A DNA stretch of 64,000 nt from Nitrosomonas eutropha (GTDB lineage: Bacteria; Pseudomonadota; Gammaproteobacteria; Burkholderiales; Nitrosomonadaceae), in NCBI RefSeq assembly GCF_003201195.1, contig NZ_QICQ01000005.1, positions 1 to 64,000 on the forward strand, given 5' to 3'. Below the pieces are notes generated by a model. That model was given only the letters and a program-made list of their open reading frames with translations. It was not told where the DNA came from and searched no databases. Position numbers and translations under genes: made by a program. Shown here piece after piece: positions 1-8,198 of this stretch. Position 1 is the stretch's first letter. Every line of letters starts with the position of its first letter.

Positions 1-195
1 AAACGGTATTATTACGACTCACACGATCAGCTGAAGGCCCATCTCCATCGCTTTGTGATGGCTTATAACTTCGCCAAAAGACTAAAAGCTCTCAAAGGCC
101 TAACACCCTATGAATACATCTGCAAAATCTGGAAAAATGAGCCAGATCGTTTTATCTTTGACCCATTCCAGCACACCGTGGGACTAAACAATTAG
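1..195 (+). pseudogene. IS481-family transposase, C-terminal part (cut by window edge)
   Basis: An open frame runs from base 1 to a TAG at 193-195 (64 codons). It has the look of the C-terminal end of an IS481-type DDE transposase: a tyrosine-rich start, an AYNFAKRLKALKGLTPYEYI core and a KNEPDRF motif, followed by a short tail. The N-terminus and catalytic core lie outside the window, so it cannot be said whether the element is intact or broken. No downstream terminal inverted repeat was identified in the next 100 bases. Confidence 0.75.
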
Positions 196-635
196 GCTTC
201 CGCCAGTTCCTGATGCGGGGGATTCAAGTAACAGCTGGCGAATGGAAACTGGTTGGGTTGCTATGGCTTAGAACCTCAAACGGATACATGCAATGACAAC
301 AGGATAAGTAAAAATCCAAGGAACCCTTGTATTGACGAGAATTGAGCTTAAAAATAACGGTAAAGAGTATTCCGTTTTAGTTTTATTCAGAAGCGCCGAG
401 AAAAACTTTGAACAGGTTCTGAGCACTTATAAATTCCTGTTGAAAGTGTAGTAGATATAATTCGCATGGTTTTTACTCCTTGAATTGACTAATAAGTGCT
501 CAAGTTTAACACTCATCTCCTGCTCCTTTTACGGCAGGTTACCATCTTAATTTGCTGTCCGAAAATTGGGGCCACTATACTTCCGGATTTTATATCAATA
601 GGTGGTAGCAAATAGCAGGTCAGCACAACCAGAAA
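196..635. other. Gene-poor stretch after the transposase, with one gene relic
   Basis: About 440 bases between the transposase end and the minus-strand gene ending at 636. It holds a short open tail of a lost gene (308-451, listed separately). No promoter, tRNA or terminator could be recognised. It is probably insertion-scarred DNA. Confidence 0.5.
308..451 (+). pseudogene. C-terminal relic of a lost protein-coding gene
   Basis: A 47-codon open stretch starts directly after a stop at 305-307 and ends at TAG 449-451. It encodes a protein-like tail with alternating strands (KEYSVLVLFRSAEKNFEQVL) ending in a typical STYKF-type C-terminus, as seen at the ends of small exported lipoprotein-type domains. 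It has no start codon or Shine-Dalgarno sequence. The sensible reading is a 5'-deleted gene, perhaps cut when the neighbouring insertion sequence arrived. The family is not firmly recognised. Confidence 0.4.
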
Positions 636-1322
636 TTATTCTTTCAACCGGATATCAATTTTGCCGTCTGTAACCTGAATGTGTTCCACGCCTTCGGCGA
701 AAGATTGCCAGAAACCAGGATCAACCCCGAATTCGCTAACCAGATCAATATTCTTCAATCCACCCAGCCAGGCATTAGGAATGGGGACCCCCATGATACT
801 AACACCCTTGAGGACGATGACCGGCTTGTTATCCCGGTAAGCCATACCAAGACCAGCATTCAGACGCAGCGTTTTCCCGCCCAGCACCGGAAAATCCTCC
901 TCCAGCGGTAACAGCAGCTTGGCACTGACAAGATCATTCGTAAAATCAATTGCTAGCTTCTGCGCCAGATCGGTATTTTTGGCTAGCAACGCATTTATTT
1001 CTCGCTCGGTAAAGCTAATTTCACGCTTTGCGCCCTGTTCAGAATATGCCTCCGGTTTCAGGAAACCCTCCTTGTATTTACTATTTTGGCTTGCTTTCGG
1101 TGATGAAAATGAAAAGTCATAACCGATTGACCGAAGCTTTTGCTGTAATGTCTTTTCTTCTCTTTGACTCAATTCAACTGGCTCAAAGGACGAAACGAAA
1201 ATATACGTTCTGAGCACCCAGTAAGTACCCGCCACGGTCAGAACGATCGTGGCTAAAACAATCAGCAATACATGAGACCAATGTATAGCAGCTTTTTTGC
1301 CAATCTCCTCAGTTGAATTCAT
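636..1322 (-). CDS. Membrane-anchored hypothetical protein
   Basis: About 228 residues from ATG 1320-1322. An upstream in-frame ATG at 1416-1418 would add 32 residues, but the chosen start places a short charged N-terminus before a single membrane helix (about residues 14-37, rich in V, L, I and T). The remainder is predicted extracytoplasmic, with a basic, Ser/Lys-rich linker followed by a regular beta-rich domain ending in a DGKIDIRLKE tail. One hydrophobic anchor plus a soluble domain suggests an inner-membrane-tethered periplasmic protein. No catalytic motif is visible and I do not recognise the family. Gene-relic DNA lies on both sides. Confidence 0.6.
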   Translation of the reverse strand: MNSTEEIGKKAAIHWSHVLLIVLATIVLTVAGTYWVLRTYIFVSSFEPVELSQREEKTLQQKLRSIGYDFSFSSPKASQNSKYKEGFLKPEAYSEQGAKREISFTEREINALLAKNTDLAQKLAIDFTNDLVSAKLLLPLEEDFPVLGGKTLRLNAGLGMAYRDNKPVIVLKGVSIMGVPIPNAWLGGLKNIDLVSEFGVDPGFWQSFAEGVEHIQVTDGKIDIRLKE

Positions 1323-1404
1323 TTCTATCGCACAAGTTATCCAGCCGGGAATTATAGCCTGCTGCTTTATAAACCTGTAACCACTATGGAAAACAGATAA
1401 TCCA

Positions 1405-1534
1405 GCCAGCAAAATCACTACAATGAACCATTTGCGTTAATCACAAAAAAATGGGTTTGTCATACTTTGAATATGGTACGGATATCGGGGTTATCGGTCG
1501 TGACGCACACGATCGAGACAACAACTACCTATAA
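1405..1534 (+). pseudogene. Archease-like N-terminal relic, copy 1
   Basis: An ATG at 1423 begins a reading frame matching copy 2 at 3598-3707, but it is broken by a TAA at the sixth codon and a frame change in a run of A residues near 1445-1451. After the shift, an open frame from 1451 to TAA 1532-1534 reads MGLSYFEYGTDIGVIGRDAH. The YFEhxxDIGVIG pattern resembles the start of archease, a small protein that assists the RNA ligase RtcB. It overlaps the upstream end of the preceding minus-strand frame. The family assignment rests on about 20 residues and is tentative. Confidence 0.45.
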
Positions 1535-1691
1535 GCTACCACCAATCGACACCATTCAAATATTGAGCACTGAAATTTATCTGATACGGTTATGTAGTAA
1601 ATAAAAATCACCAGTTCAAATTACCAGATTCGATTGCGGATCTTCGTAAGATGAATTTAATCTATCCCAATTTATCAAAAACAGGATCCTT

Positions 1692-3503
1692 ATGACGCTG
1701 GACTTGGGCACCACTTTAACGTTACTGCTAGTTATCGGCTTTCTGGCCCAATGGCTGGGCTGGCGCACTCACCTGCCGGCAATATTACCACTTTTGCTAA
1801 TCGGCATTCTGCTGGGTCCGGTAACCGGCTGGTTTGATCCGGATGCAACACTTGGTCCTCTTTTATTCCCTGGGGTATCACTTGCCGTCGCTATTATCTT
1901 GTTTGAAGGTAGCCTGACGTTACGTTTTTCAGAATTGCATGGAATAGGTCGCGCTGTTCACGGCATGATCACTTACGGCGCAGCACTGGCTGTAATAATG
2001 CTAGCAGTAGCGGCACACTGGATTGCAGATCTTACCTGGGGGATCGCGTTTCTATTTGGTGCTCTAACGTGCGTAACCGGGCCAACAGTAATCCAACCGA
2101 TGCTGCGCACCTTACGGCCCACAGCACACGTTGCTAATGCCTTGCGCTGGGAAGGGATTGTTCTGGATCCACTGGGAGCACTGTTCGCCGTACTGGTGTT
2201 TCAAGCCGTTCTGACGCAGCTACAAGACCATTCACCGGGCACGTTTCTAGTCATGGTAGCAGTCGGTGTAGTGGCCGGACTCGGTGCCGCCGCAATTTTG
2301 GCTACTCTGATCTATCAGCAGTGGATTCCAGAATATCTGCAGAACTATGCCACACTGGCTACCGTGCTGGGTATATTCACACTGTCAAACACACTGATCC
2401 ATGAATCCGGCTTGCTCGCAGTTACCGTCATGGGCATTGTACTGGGCAACTTAAGAATCATTCACATCGACCATATCATGACTTTCAAGGAAGATTTGTC
2501 TACCTTGCTGGTTTCTGTACTGTTCGTGATATTGTCTGCACGCCTCCAATGGCCACTGCCCAATGGTGTGCTGTGGGCCGGCATTCTGATATTTCTGGCA
2601 GCACAAGTAATCATCCGTCCGATATCGATATTCGTTGCTACCCTGGGCAGCCAACTCAGTTGGCGTGAACGAGCCTTACTGAGTTTTGTTTCGCCGCGTG
2701 GAGTGGTTGCCGCTGCTATTTCCTCACTTTTTGCACTACACCTGGATGATTTGGGCATAGAGGGTGCTGACGCCTTGGTGCCGCTGGTATTTATTTTAAT
2801 TATTGCCACCGTGGTATTACAAAGTGCCACGGCACACCACTTGGCACGCTGGCTTGGGGTACTCGCACCAGAACCCAAAGGAGTGTTGATTTTCGGCTCA
2901 GACACAGCTGCCCGAACGATTGCTACGGCACTCGATCAACAAAAAATTGACGTTATTCTTGCGGATGACAACTGGAATATGATCAGCCAGGCACGCATGG
3001 AGGGATTAAAAACATTTTTTGGCAATCCGACCTCAAGAACCGCTGAATTACATCTGGATCTGACTCCCATTGGTCATTTTTTGGCAATTTCCGGCCGGCG
3101 AGAACTCAATTATTTGGCATGTCTGCACTACCGCGAGGAGCTGGGACGCGAAGCGGTTTATCGCATGCGTGTTCTGAAGCCGGACGATACTACGGATCGT
3201 CAAACATTTGCTGGCAAACTGCGCAGCAAGGTGTTATTTAATCCCGACATGACGCAACTCAAATTCAACGAATTACTCTCGCAAGGATGGACGATCAAAT
3301 CCAATGAGCTGACCAACGTATTTGGCTGGCCTGAATTTCTAGCACAACACGGTCAAGATGCTATTTTGCTCTTCGGCATTGATCCCACCGGACAATTAAA
3401 AATTGCCAATGACAAATATAAAACGGAACCACGAAATGGCTGGACCGTCATTGCGCTGGTACCACCTTCACACAACAAGGCAGATAACTCTGATGCACAG
3501 TGA
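1692..3503 (+). CDS. CPA1-type Na+/H+ antiporter with C-terminal nucleotide-binding domain
   Basis: 603 residues. The first about 390 form a dozen hydrophobic helices typical of the NhaP/CPA1 sodium-proton exchangers, including a GPTVIQPML segment, an RWEGIVLDPLGAL segment with the acidic residue expected in the ion path, and an SPRGVVAAAISSLFA helix. From about residue 395 a Rossmann-type TrkA_N/RCK-like segment begins (GVLIFGSDTAARTIA), which in related proteins senses a nucleotide. The protein should exchange Na+ or K+ for H+ across the inner membrane in pH and salt homeostasis. It stands alone, flanked by two archease-like relics, with about 160 bases of untranslated sequence upstream. 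Confidence 0.88.
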   Translation: MTLDLGTTLTLLLVIGFLAQWLGWRTHLPAILPLLLIGILLGPVTGWFDPDATLGPLLFPGVSLAVAIILFEGSLTLRFSELHGIGRAVHGMITYGAALAVIMLAVAAHWIADLTWGIAFLFGALTCVTGPTVIQPMLRTLRPTAHVANALRWEGIVLDPLGALFAVLVFQAVLTQLQDHSPGTFLVMVAVGVVAGLGAAAILATLIYQQWIPEYLQNYATLATVLGIFTLSNTLIHESGLLAVTVMGIVLGNLRIIHIDHIMTFKEDLSTLLVSVLFVILSARLQWPLPNGVLWAGILIFLAAQVIIRPISIFVATLGSQLSWRERALLSFVSPRGVVAAAISSLFALHLDDLGIEGADALVPLVFILIIATVVLQSATAHHLARWLGVLAPEPKGVLIFGSDTAARTIATALDQQKIDVILADDNWNMISQARMEGLKTFFGNPTSRTAELHLDLTPIGHFLAISGRRELNYLACLHYREELGREAVYRMRVLKPDDTTDRQTFAGKLRSKVLFNPDMTQLKFNELLSQGWTIKSNELTNVFGWPEFLAQHGQDAILLFGIDPTGQLKIANDKYKTEPRNGWTVIALVPPSHNKADNSDAQ

Positions 3504-3597
3504 CGCAATTTATCTACGCTGCCCAGCTAATAAATCAGGTAGGGATCCAGAGATTATTACAGTTTTCGTTAACTGCTTTCCCTTTACTACTTATTCA

Positions 3598-3707
3598 TAA
3601 AAATCATTACAATGAATGATTTACGCTTATCGCAAGAAGAAATGGGGTCTTCATATTTTGAGCATGATGCAAATATTGGAGTTATTGGAAATATGCACAA
3701 AGGATAA
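3598..3707 (+). pseudogene. Archease-like N-terminal relic, copy 2
   Basis: ATG 3612 opens a 31-codon frame ending at TAA 3705-3707. Its sequence MNDLRLSQEEMGSSYFEHDA followed by NIGVIG is close to copy 1 and resembles the archease N-terminus. The frame stops where the domain should continue, so it is truncated. The two copies are imperfect direct repeats about 2.2 kb apart flanking the antiporter gene. It lies in the same sense as the antiporter and converges on the minus-strand gene ending at 3717. Confidence 0.45.
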
Positions 3708-3716
3708 TGCTGGAAA

Positions 3717-4676
3717 TCAGATAGCGGGACTACCATTGTCTGCATGGTCCCGCACTTCAATAAATACATCCATCTGTTGCCCTACATAAACAGGCAATTG
3801 TTCTCGATCGAAGCTATAAAGCGCCTGTAATACCCGTGTATCGACCTGTTCGGTACTGTCGCCGGTAAGGGACTGTTTGGGGATAACGTAGGGCTCCACA
3901 TAAGCTGGCGTTAGTTCAACGCTAAAGTTCCGGTTTCCCCGCAGATAAGCCATGGCCTTGCTATGTCGGTCGAATCGCCAGGCATCATTTTCGTCAATAT
4001 CCACCCGCACATGCAACTGATCAAGATTACCCAACAGCATCAACGGCGTGGTCAGGAAACCCACCTGTGCAAATTCACCCGGGCGAATATTGACTTGCAG
4101 GATTTCGCCGCTCACTGGTGCCCGGACAACCAGCAGATCAAGCGTAGTCTGTGTGCTGGCCAGCAAGGCCTCCGCCTGCCGTACAGCGGTTTCCGCACTG
4201 CTCAGCCGAGCTTTGCTAATACGCAAGGTGTTGTGCCGCCTGAGCATTTCTTCGCTGCTGACGGCGCGCTGATCGGCAAGGGATTCAATCAGATCACTTA
4301 ACGATTTGCTGTCCTCGAGCATGGCTCTGGCTTCCATAAGACCAGCTCTGGCCCTGGCAAGATCAGAATTTCTGATGGCGAGTTCCGCACGCGCTTCGCG
4401 ATCATCCAGGTAAAAGAGCGGAGTGCCTACTTTAACTTTATCTCCCACTTCGACAGCAACTCGAGTAACCAGCCCAGACAGAGCGGTACCAACAGAAATA
4501 TTCCGGCTTTTCGCCTCGATGATACCCGCTCCTGCAATAAATGATTCGTAAGGCGAGGCAGCTGGCTCTGCTGCAGCAAGGGCCACTGGGAGCGACTGGT
4601 TACTGCTGACGATCGTATAGGACGCGAACAGAAATCCACCAATTGCCAATATAGGCAAGGTATGTCCAATTTTCAT
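3717..4676 (-). CDS. HlyD-family membrane fusion protein of an ABC exporter (DevB-like)
   Basis: 319 residues. An N-terminal hydrophobic anchor (about residues 5-24) is followed by the first half of a lipoyl-like barrel (GLVTRVAVEVGDKVKVGTPL), a long alanine/arginine-rich helical hairpin (about 95-200), and the second half-barrel (VRAPVSGEILQVNIRPGEF). Such periplasmic adaptors link an inner-membrane ABC permease to an outer-membrane channel. It is the last gene of a permease-ATPase-adaptor set. Its start codon is only 14 bases from a 122-bp inverted-repeat element and has no clear Shine-Dalgarno sequence, so expression may be altered by that insertion. The substrate is unknown. Confidence 0.85.
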   Translation of the reverse strand: MKIGHTLPILAIGGFLFASYTIVSSNQSLPVALAAAEPAASPYESFIAGAGIIEAKSRNISVGTALSGLVTRVAVEVGDKVKVGTPLFYLDDREARAELAIRNSDLARARAGLMEARAMLEDSKSLSDLIESLADQRAVSSEEMLRRHNTLRISKARLSSAETAVRQAEALLASTQTTLDLLVVRAPVSGEILQVNIRPGEFAQVGFLTTPLMLLGNLDQLHVRVDIDENDAWRFDRHSKAMAYLRGNRNFSVELTPAYVEPYVIPKQSLTGDSTEQVDTRVLQALYSFDREQLPVYVGQQMDVFIEVRDHADNGSPAI

Positions 4677-4690
4677 GATGATTTTTTAGG

Positions 4691-4812
4691 GTACCTCTAA
4701 AAATTATTTTCCAGGTGAACCGCGGCATTACGCGATACTCACTACCTCGCCTATCCATTTGATATGTCTCATTGTTGCGCTTCATCCTGCACAACCGGAT
4801 TTTCAGAGGTAC
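4691..4812. mobile_element. 122-bp miniature inverted-repeat element or IS remnant
   Basis: The ends are near-perfect 14-bp inverted repeats: GTACCTCTAAAAAT at 4691-4704 and the complement of GTACCTCTGAAAAT at 4799-4812. No transposase fits inside; a short minus-strand frame across it begins MKRNNETYQMD, suggesting an internally deleted insertion sequence. It sits between the adaptor and ATPase genes of an ABC exporter operon. A 13-base piece of it (ACAACCGGATTTT) recurs at about 43624-43636. Confidence 0.6.
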
Positions 4813-4856
4813 AACACTTATGACAAACCAACATATATTCAATATGTTGCAGAGCT

Positions 4857-5546
4857 TTACATTATTTTCAGGATACGACCGTCATCCATCTTGGCAGTAC
4901 GATCGGCAAAATCAAAAATCCGGGAATCGTGTGTAACAATAACCAATGCCCGGTTTGCTTGCAGAACGGTACTTTTGAGCAATTGCATGATCGTGTGCCC
5001 CGTTTCATGATCCAGCGCACTGGTCGGCTCATCACAGACAATCAGCCCAGGATCATGAATCAGCGCTCGGGCGATTGCCACGCGCTGCTGCTGTCCACCG
5101 GAAAGCTGTGCAGGTAGGGAAGTGGTACGATCACCGAGGCCGACCTCTTCGAGAATGCTATTTGCTCTGCGTTCAGCCTCGACACGCTTGACACCATTGA
5201 TGAGTAACGGTACGGACACGTTTTCAGTCGCCGTGAGCGACGGCAGCAGATTGAAAGCCTGAAAAACAAAACCGATATGACTGGCTCGGAATGCTAATTT
5301 TTTCTGATCCGACATCGCAGCCAGATCTTTACCGAATACTTCGCAGCTCCCCTCATCCTGATCAAGAATACCGGCAATGACCGAAATCAAGGTGGTCTTC
5401 CCACACCCAGATGGGCCAACCAGCATCATCAACTCACCTGTTGCAATATCAAGATCAATACCATCAAGAGCGGTCACTTTTTGGCCACCAGTCTCATAGA
5501 CTTTAACGATATTCCGGCAACGCACTGCCAGCGTATGTACGCTCAT
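4857..5546 (-). CDS. ABC transporter ATP-binding protein (DevA/MacB-type)
   Basis: 229 residues with the complete nucleotide-binding set: Walker A GPSGCGKT (44-51), the LSGGQQQRVAIARA signature (about 148-161), Walker B LIVCDEPTSALD and a switch histidine in VTHDSR. It powers an FtsX-type permease. The ATG (5544-5546) overlaps the permease stop codon as TAATG, so the two are translationally coupled. The closest family resemblance is to DevA of heterocyst glycolipid exporters and to the LolD/MacB group. The exported substrate cannot be told from sequence. Confidence 0.9.
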   Translation of the reverse strand: MSVHTLAVRCRNIVKVYETGGQKVTALDGIDLDIATGELMMLVGPSGCGKTTLISVIAGILDQDEGSCEVFGKDLAAMSDQKKLAFRASHIGFVFQAFNLLPSLTATENVSVPLLINGVKRVEAERRANSILEEVGLGDRTTSLPAQLSGGQQQRVAIARALIHDPGLIVCDEPTSALDHETGHTIMQLLKSTVLQANRALVIVTHDSRIFDFADRTAKMDDGRILKIM

Positions 5547-6706
5547 TAACTCTTGAAGACAACAGCAGGTTCCAGACGGATCACCTTGAGTATGCTGATG
5601 ACCGCAGCAAATATACAGATAAGGCCAATTCCCACACCACTAAAAATCAGCAGTTGCCAAGTAAATTTGAATGCAAGTATGGTATCGTGCATGAAATAGC
5701 CAAACAACGCGGTTGAACCTACACCGAGCCCGTAACCGATGCTTCCCACCAGAATGGCCTGGAGCAAAATCATTTTTAGCAAAGTTCTATTACTGGTCCC
5801 CATGGCTTTCAGCACACCAAACTGGCGCAAGTTATCCAACGTGAAATTATAAAAAGTTTGCCCGGCAATGGCTGCGCCCACCATAAATCCCAACAGCACC
5901 GAAATCCCGAAATTAATCGGAATGCCCGTATTCTTCATGAAATAGTCGTAGGTCAGATCCATAAATTCCTGACGAGTGTAGGCAGCCAAGCCGGTGGATT
6001 CGCGTATGCGACGGGTTAGCATGGAAAAATCCTGTCCGGATTTTGCCTTGACCAGAATGAAGGAAAGCAGTTTTCGCTCTCGTGGCGCATAACTTTTTGC
6101 CCGCGAATACGTCGTATAAATAATAGGCTGCGCCTGGAAAGTGCGCGAGATTTTTGCAATACCGACGACGACCGCCCGGTGATCATTCACCTCCAAACTG
6201 TCACCGACTTTGATGGGCACTGATTTTCCGCCAGGTTCACGTGATGGCCTTGTAAGTTTATCCCGCACCCCATCAATATCAACGATGACGCCGTCACTGC
6301 GGCGCAAGTCCTCGATGTTGCCTTCCAGCATGATGGGTGGACCACCGATGAGCGTAGCATCATCCAACCCGACGACGAAACAGCTTTGAAATGTGCCATT
6401 AGCCAGACGAGCTCTCAATAGCCCCTTGTACATTGGCGTCGCCCATTCCACCCCGGAAACTCCCCGTACCCGGTAGAGCTCGGTATCCTGCAAAGGTTTG
6501 ATGTCATCAACAAATTGTACTTTAGAGTCCATTACCCAGATATCGGGCAAGCTCACATCCGTTATGAAACTGTAGGTTCGGGTCATCAGTCCGAGAAAAA
6601 TAGCAGGTTGCTGGGTCATGATCAGGGAAGCGAAAGTCAGCCCCATAATGATACCCAGATACTTTCCCCTGTCCCCCGTCAGCATTTTCAACGCGATGTG
6701 ATACAT
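5546..6706 (-). CDS. FtsX-type ABC transporter permease (DevC-like)
   Basis: 386 residues in the MacB/FtsX permease layout: one N-terminal membrane helix (about 17-40), a large periplasmic domain (about 45-265), then three closely spaced helices at the C-terminus (about 270-375). The periplasmic part carries the DevC-like stretch PDIWVMDSKVQFVDDI and a VVGLDDATLIGG segment. It is the first gene of the permease-ATPase-adaptor operon on the minus strand, transcribed away from the divergent gene at 7049. These systems use ATP to push lipids or hydrophobic molecules through an adaptor and outer-membrane channel. No outer-membrane partner is encoded nearby. Confidence 0.85.
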   Translation of the reverse strand: MYHIALKMLTGDRGKYLGIIMGLTFASLIMTQQPAIFLGLMTRTYSFITDVSLPDIWVMDSKVQFVDDIKPLQDTELYRVRGVSGVEWATPMYKGLLRARLANGTFQSCFVVGLDDATLIGGPPIMLEGNIEDLRRSDGVIVDIDGVRDKLTRPSREPGGKSVPIKVGDSLEVNDHRAVVVGIAKISRTFQAQPIIYTTYSRAKSYAPRERKLLSFILVKAKSGQDFSMLTRRIRESTGLAAYTRQEFMDLTYDYFMKNTGIPINFGISVLLGFMVGAAIAGQTFYNFTLDNLRQFGVLKAMGTSNRTLLKMILLQAILVGSIGYGLGVGSTALFGYFMHDTILAFKFTWQLLIFSGVGIGLICIFAAVISILKVIRLEPAVVFKS

Positions 6707-7048
6707 GGATTGCCAGTGCTTGGCACGGCCCTATAAAAATAGTTAACTTCAAATCTTTCGAAGAGATCACCCGATGACATCACCTGAGCCGGTGATTGTC
6801 AAGCTGACCACAAAAATACCCGGGACACATAGTTTTTCAGCCCCGAAAACCATTGTGATCAGTTTACACAACTGACTTTTCACGGTACTGCAATCCCGGA
6901 TAAACACTCTGAAAATTCTTGACAAAATCATCAAACGGCGCAAGATAAGAACACAGCACACAAGAGAGAAGTGAAGTTGTCAACTCTAGTAACGGGCTGA
7001 AACTGTCCGCTGCTAAACAAGTCTGCCGTATGAAAGGAGAATGCCATC
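6707..7048. other. Divergent intergenic region between the ABC operon and the BCAM0308-type gene
   Basis: A 342-base stretch that should hold promoters for both directions. A TTGACA at 6919-6924 is followed after 17 bases by the weak -10 candidate AAGATA, which could serve the plus-strand genes. No gene is visible. The plus-strand gene has a strong Shine-Dalgarno sequence (AAAGGAGAA) just before its ATG. Confidence 0.4.
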
Positions 7049-7552
7049 ATGAGTATTCGTAATATTCAGCCTGGTTTCCGTCAAGTCTCGTCACACTACA
7101 CTATCTTTCAGGAACGCGTTGATGATGCCTACAAAATTAGAGGAAAACTGCCAGAACCAACAGTGTGTCCACAATGCAGCGCAGTATTCCAGAAAGGTCG
7201 CTGGCAATGGCTTGAAATGCCCGTAAAGGCACAGCAACATCTCTGTCCAGCTTGCCAGCGCATACTTGATCATTACCCGGCTGGTTATTTAACACTAGAA
7301 GGAGAATTTCTCCAGTCTCATCATGATGAAATTTTACGTCTTGTGCAGAATTTCGAGAAAATGAAAAAATCTCAACATCCACTACAACGTATTATCGCAA
7401 CAGAAGAACAAAATAACAGCCTGCTGATTACGACCACAGACATCCATCTGGCACGTGGCATTGGTGAGGCGATTCATGATGCCTATCAAGGCGGCCTGGA
7501 ACTTCAATATAACCAGGATGAAAACTTGTTGCGTGTGTACTGGTCCCGTTAA
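7049..7552 (+). CDS. BCAM0308-family zinc-ribbon protein
   Basis: 167 residues. The middle contains a zinc-ribbon pattern with CPQC (about residues 40-43) and CPAC (about 72-75), separated by a basic, tryptophan-containing segment (KGRWQWLE). The C-terminal half resembles an NMD3-like fold, ending in a GGLELQYNQDENLLRVYWSR strand pair. NMD3-like zinc ribbons bind nucleic acid or ribosomal partners in other contexts, but no function is established for the bacterial proteins. It starts at an ATG with a strong Shine-Dalgarno sequence and is followed 47 bases later by the CBS protein and then lon, which hints at a stress-response unit. Confidence 0.72.
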   Translation: MSIRNIQPGFRQVSSHYTIFQERVDDAYKIRGKLPEPTVCPQCSAVFQKGRWQWLEMPVKAQQHLCPACQRILDHYPAGYLTLEGEFLQSHHDEILRLVQNFEKMKKSQHPLQRIIATEEQNNSLLITTTDIHLARGIGEAIHDAYQGGLELQYNQDENLLRVYWSR

Positions 7553-7599
7553 ACCGTTAACCAATCAATCTGTTCTCAAAACACATACAGGAGACTGCC

Positions 7600-8049
7600 A
7601 TGACTGTCAGTGAAATTTGCAACCGGGAAGTCAGAACCATTCAACGCGACGGATCTGTACTAGAAGCGGCCAGGATGATGCGCCAATATCATGTTGGCGC
7701 GCTTATTGTGATCGATAAAGTGAACGATCGTGTAATACCGGTCGGAGTCATCACTGATCGCGACCTTGTAGTGGAAGTTCTCGCCACCGGGCTAGATAAA
7801 GAAGCAATTACTGTCGACGATGTCATGACACAGGAACTGTTTGCCGTAAAAGAAAATACTGCCATACACGATGCCATTAATTTTATGCGCCGGAAAACTA
7901 TCCGCCGTTTGCCGATTATTAACGATAACGGTGAGCTGGTCGGAATCCTCACAACAGACGATATTATGGAAATACTATCGGAAGAAGTGCTTGATCTTGC
8001 AAAATTGATCCGGTACGAGCATAAAAAAGAAATACGTCATCGCCCCTGA
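7600..8049 (+). CDS. Two-CBS-domain protein
   Basis: 149 residues made almost wholly of a tandem CBS (Bateman) module: CBS1 about 8-63 with VGVITDRDLVVEVL, CBS2 about 73-130 with RRLPIINDNGELVGILTTDD. Such stand-alone pairs bind adenine nucleotides and regulate partner proteins. There is no attached enzyme or transporter domain. A good Shine-Dalgarno sequence (CAGGAGA) precedes the ATG. The tail is basic (KKEIRHRP). The position between a zinc-ribbon gene and lon suggests, but does not prove, a sensing role in the same response. Confidence 0.88.
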   Translation: MTVSEICNREVRTIQRDGSVLEAARMMRQYHVGALIVIDKVNDRVIPVGVITDRDLVVEVLATGLDKEAITVDDVMTQELFAVKENTAIHDAINFMRRKTIRRLPIINDNGELVGILTTDDIMEILSEEVLDLAKLIRYEHKKEIRHRP

Positions 8050-8198
8050 CTAGTTTTACCAGAAGCTTGTCAATGGAACTGTCATAAACATGGCAGCTAC
8101 AGGGCAGGTTTACGGCTTACTTCTCGCACGCTCTCTTGAAATTCCACTGAATCGCTCAATATTGAGACCAGTTAACAATTCCTGAGAGGAAACACCAC

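Noticed and set aside
2462-2905. Minus-strand frame opposite the antiporter
   Set aside because: It is a low-complexity shadow frame antisense to a well-supported membrane protein.
8135-8155. Possible sigma-32 promoter before lon
   Set aside because: The CTTGAAA box is good but no CCCCAT-like -10 follows at the right distance.
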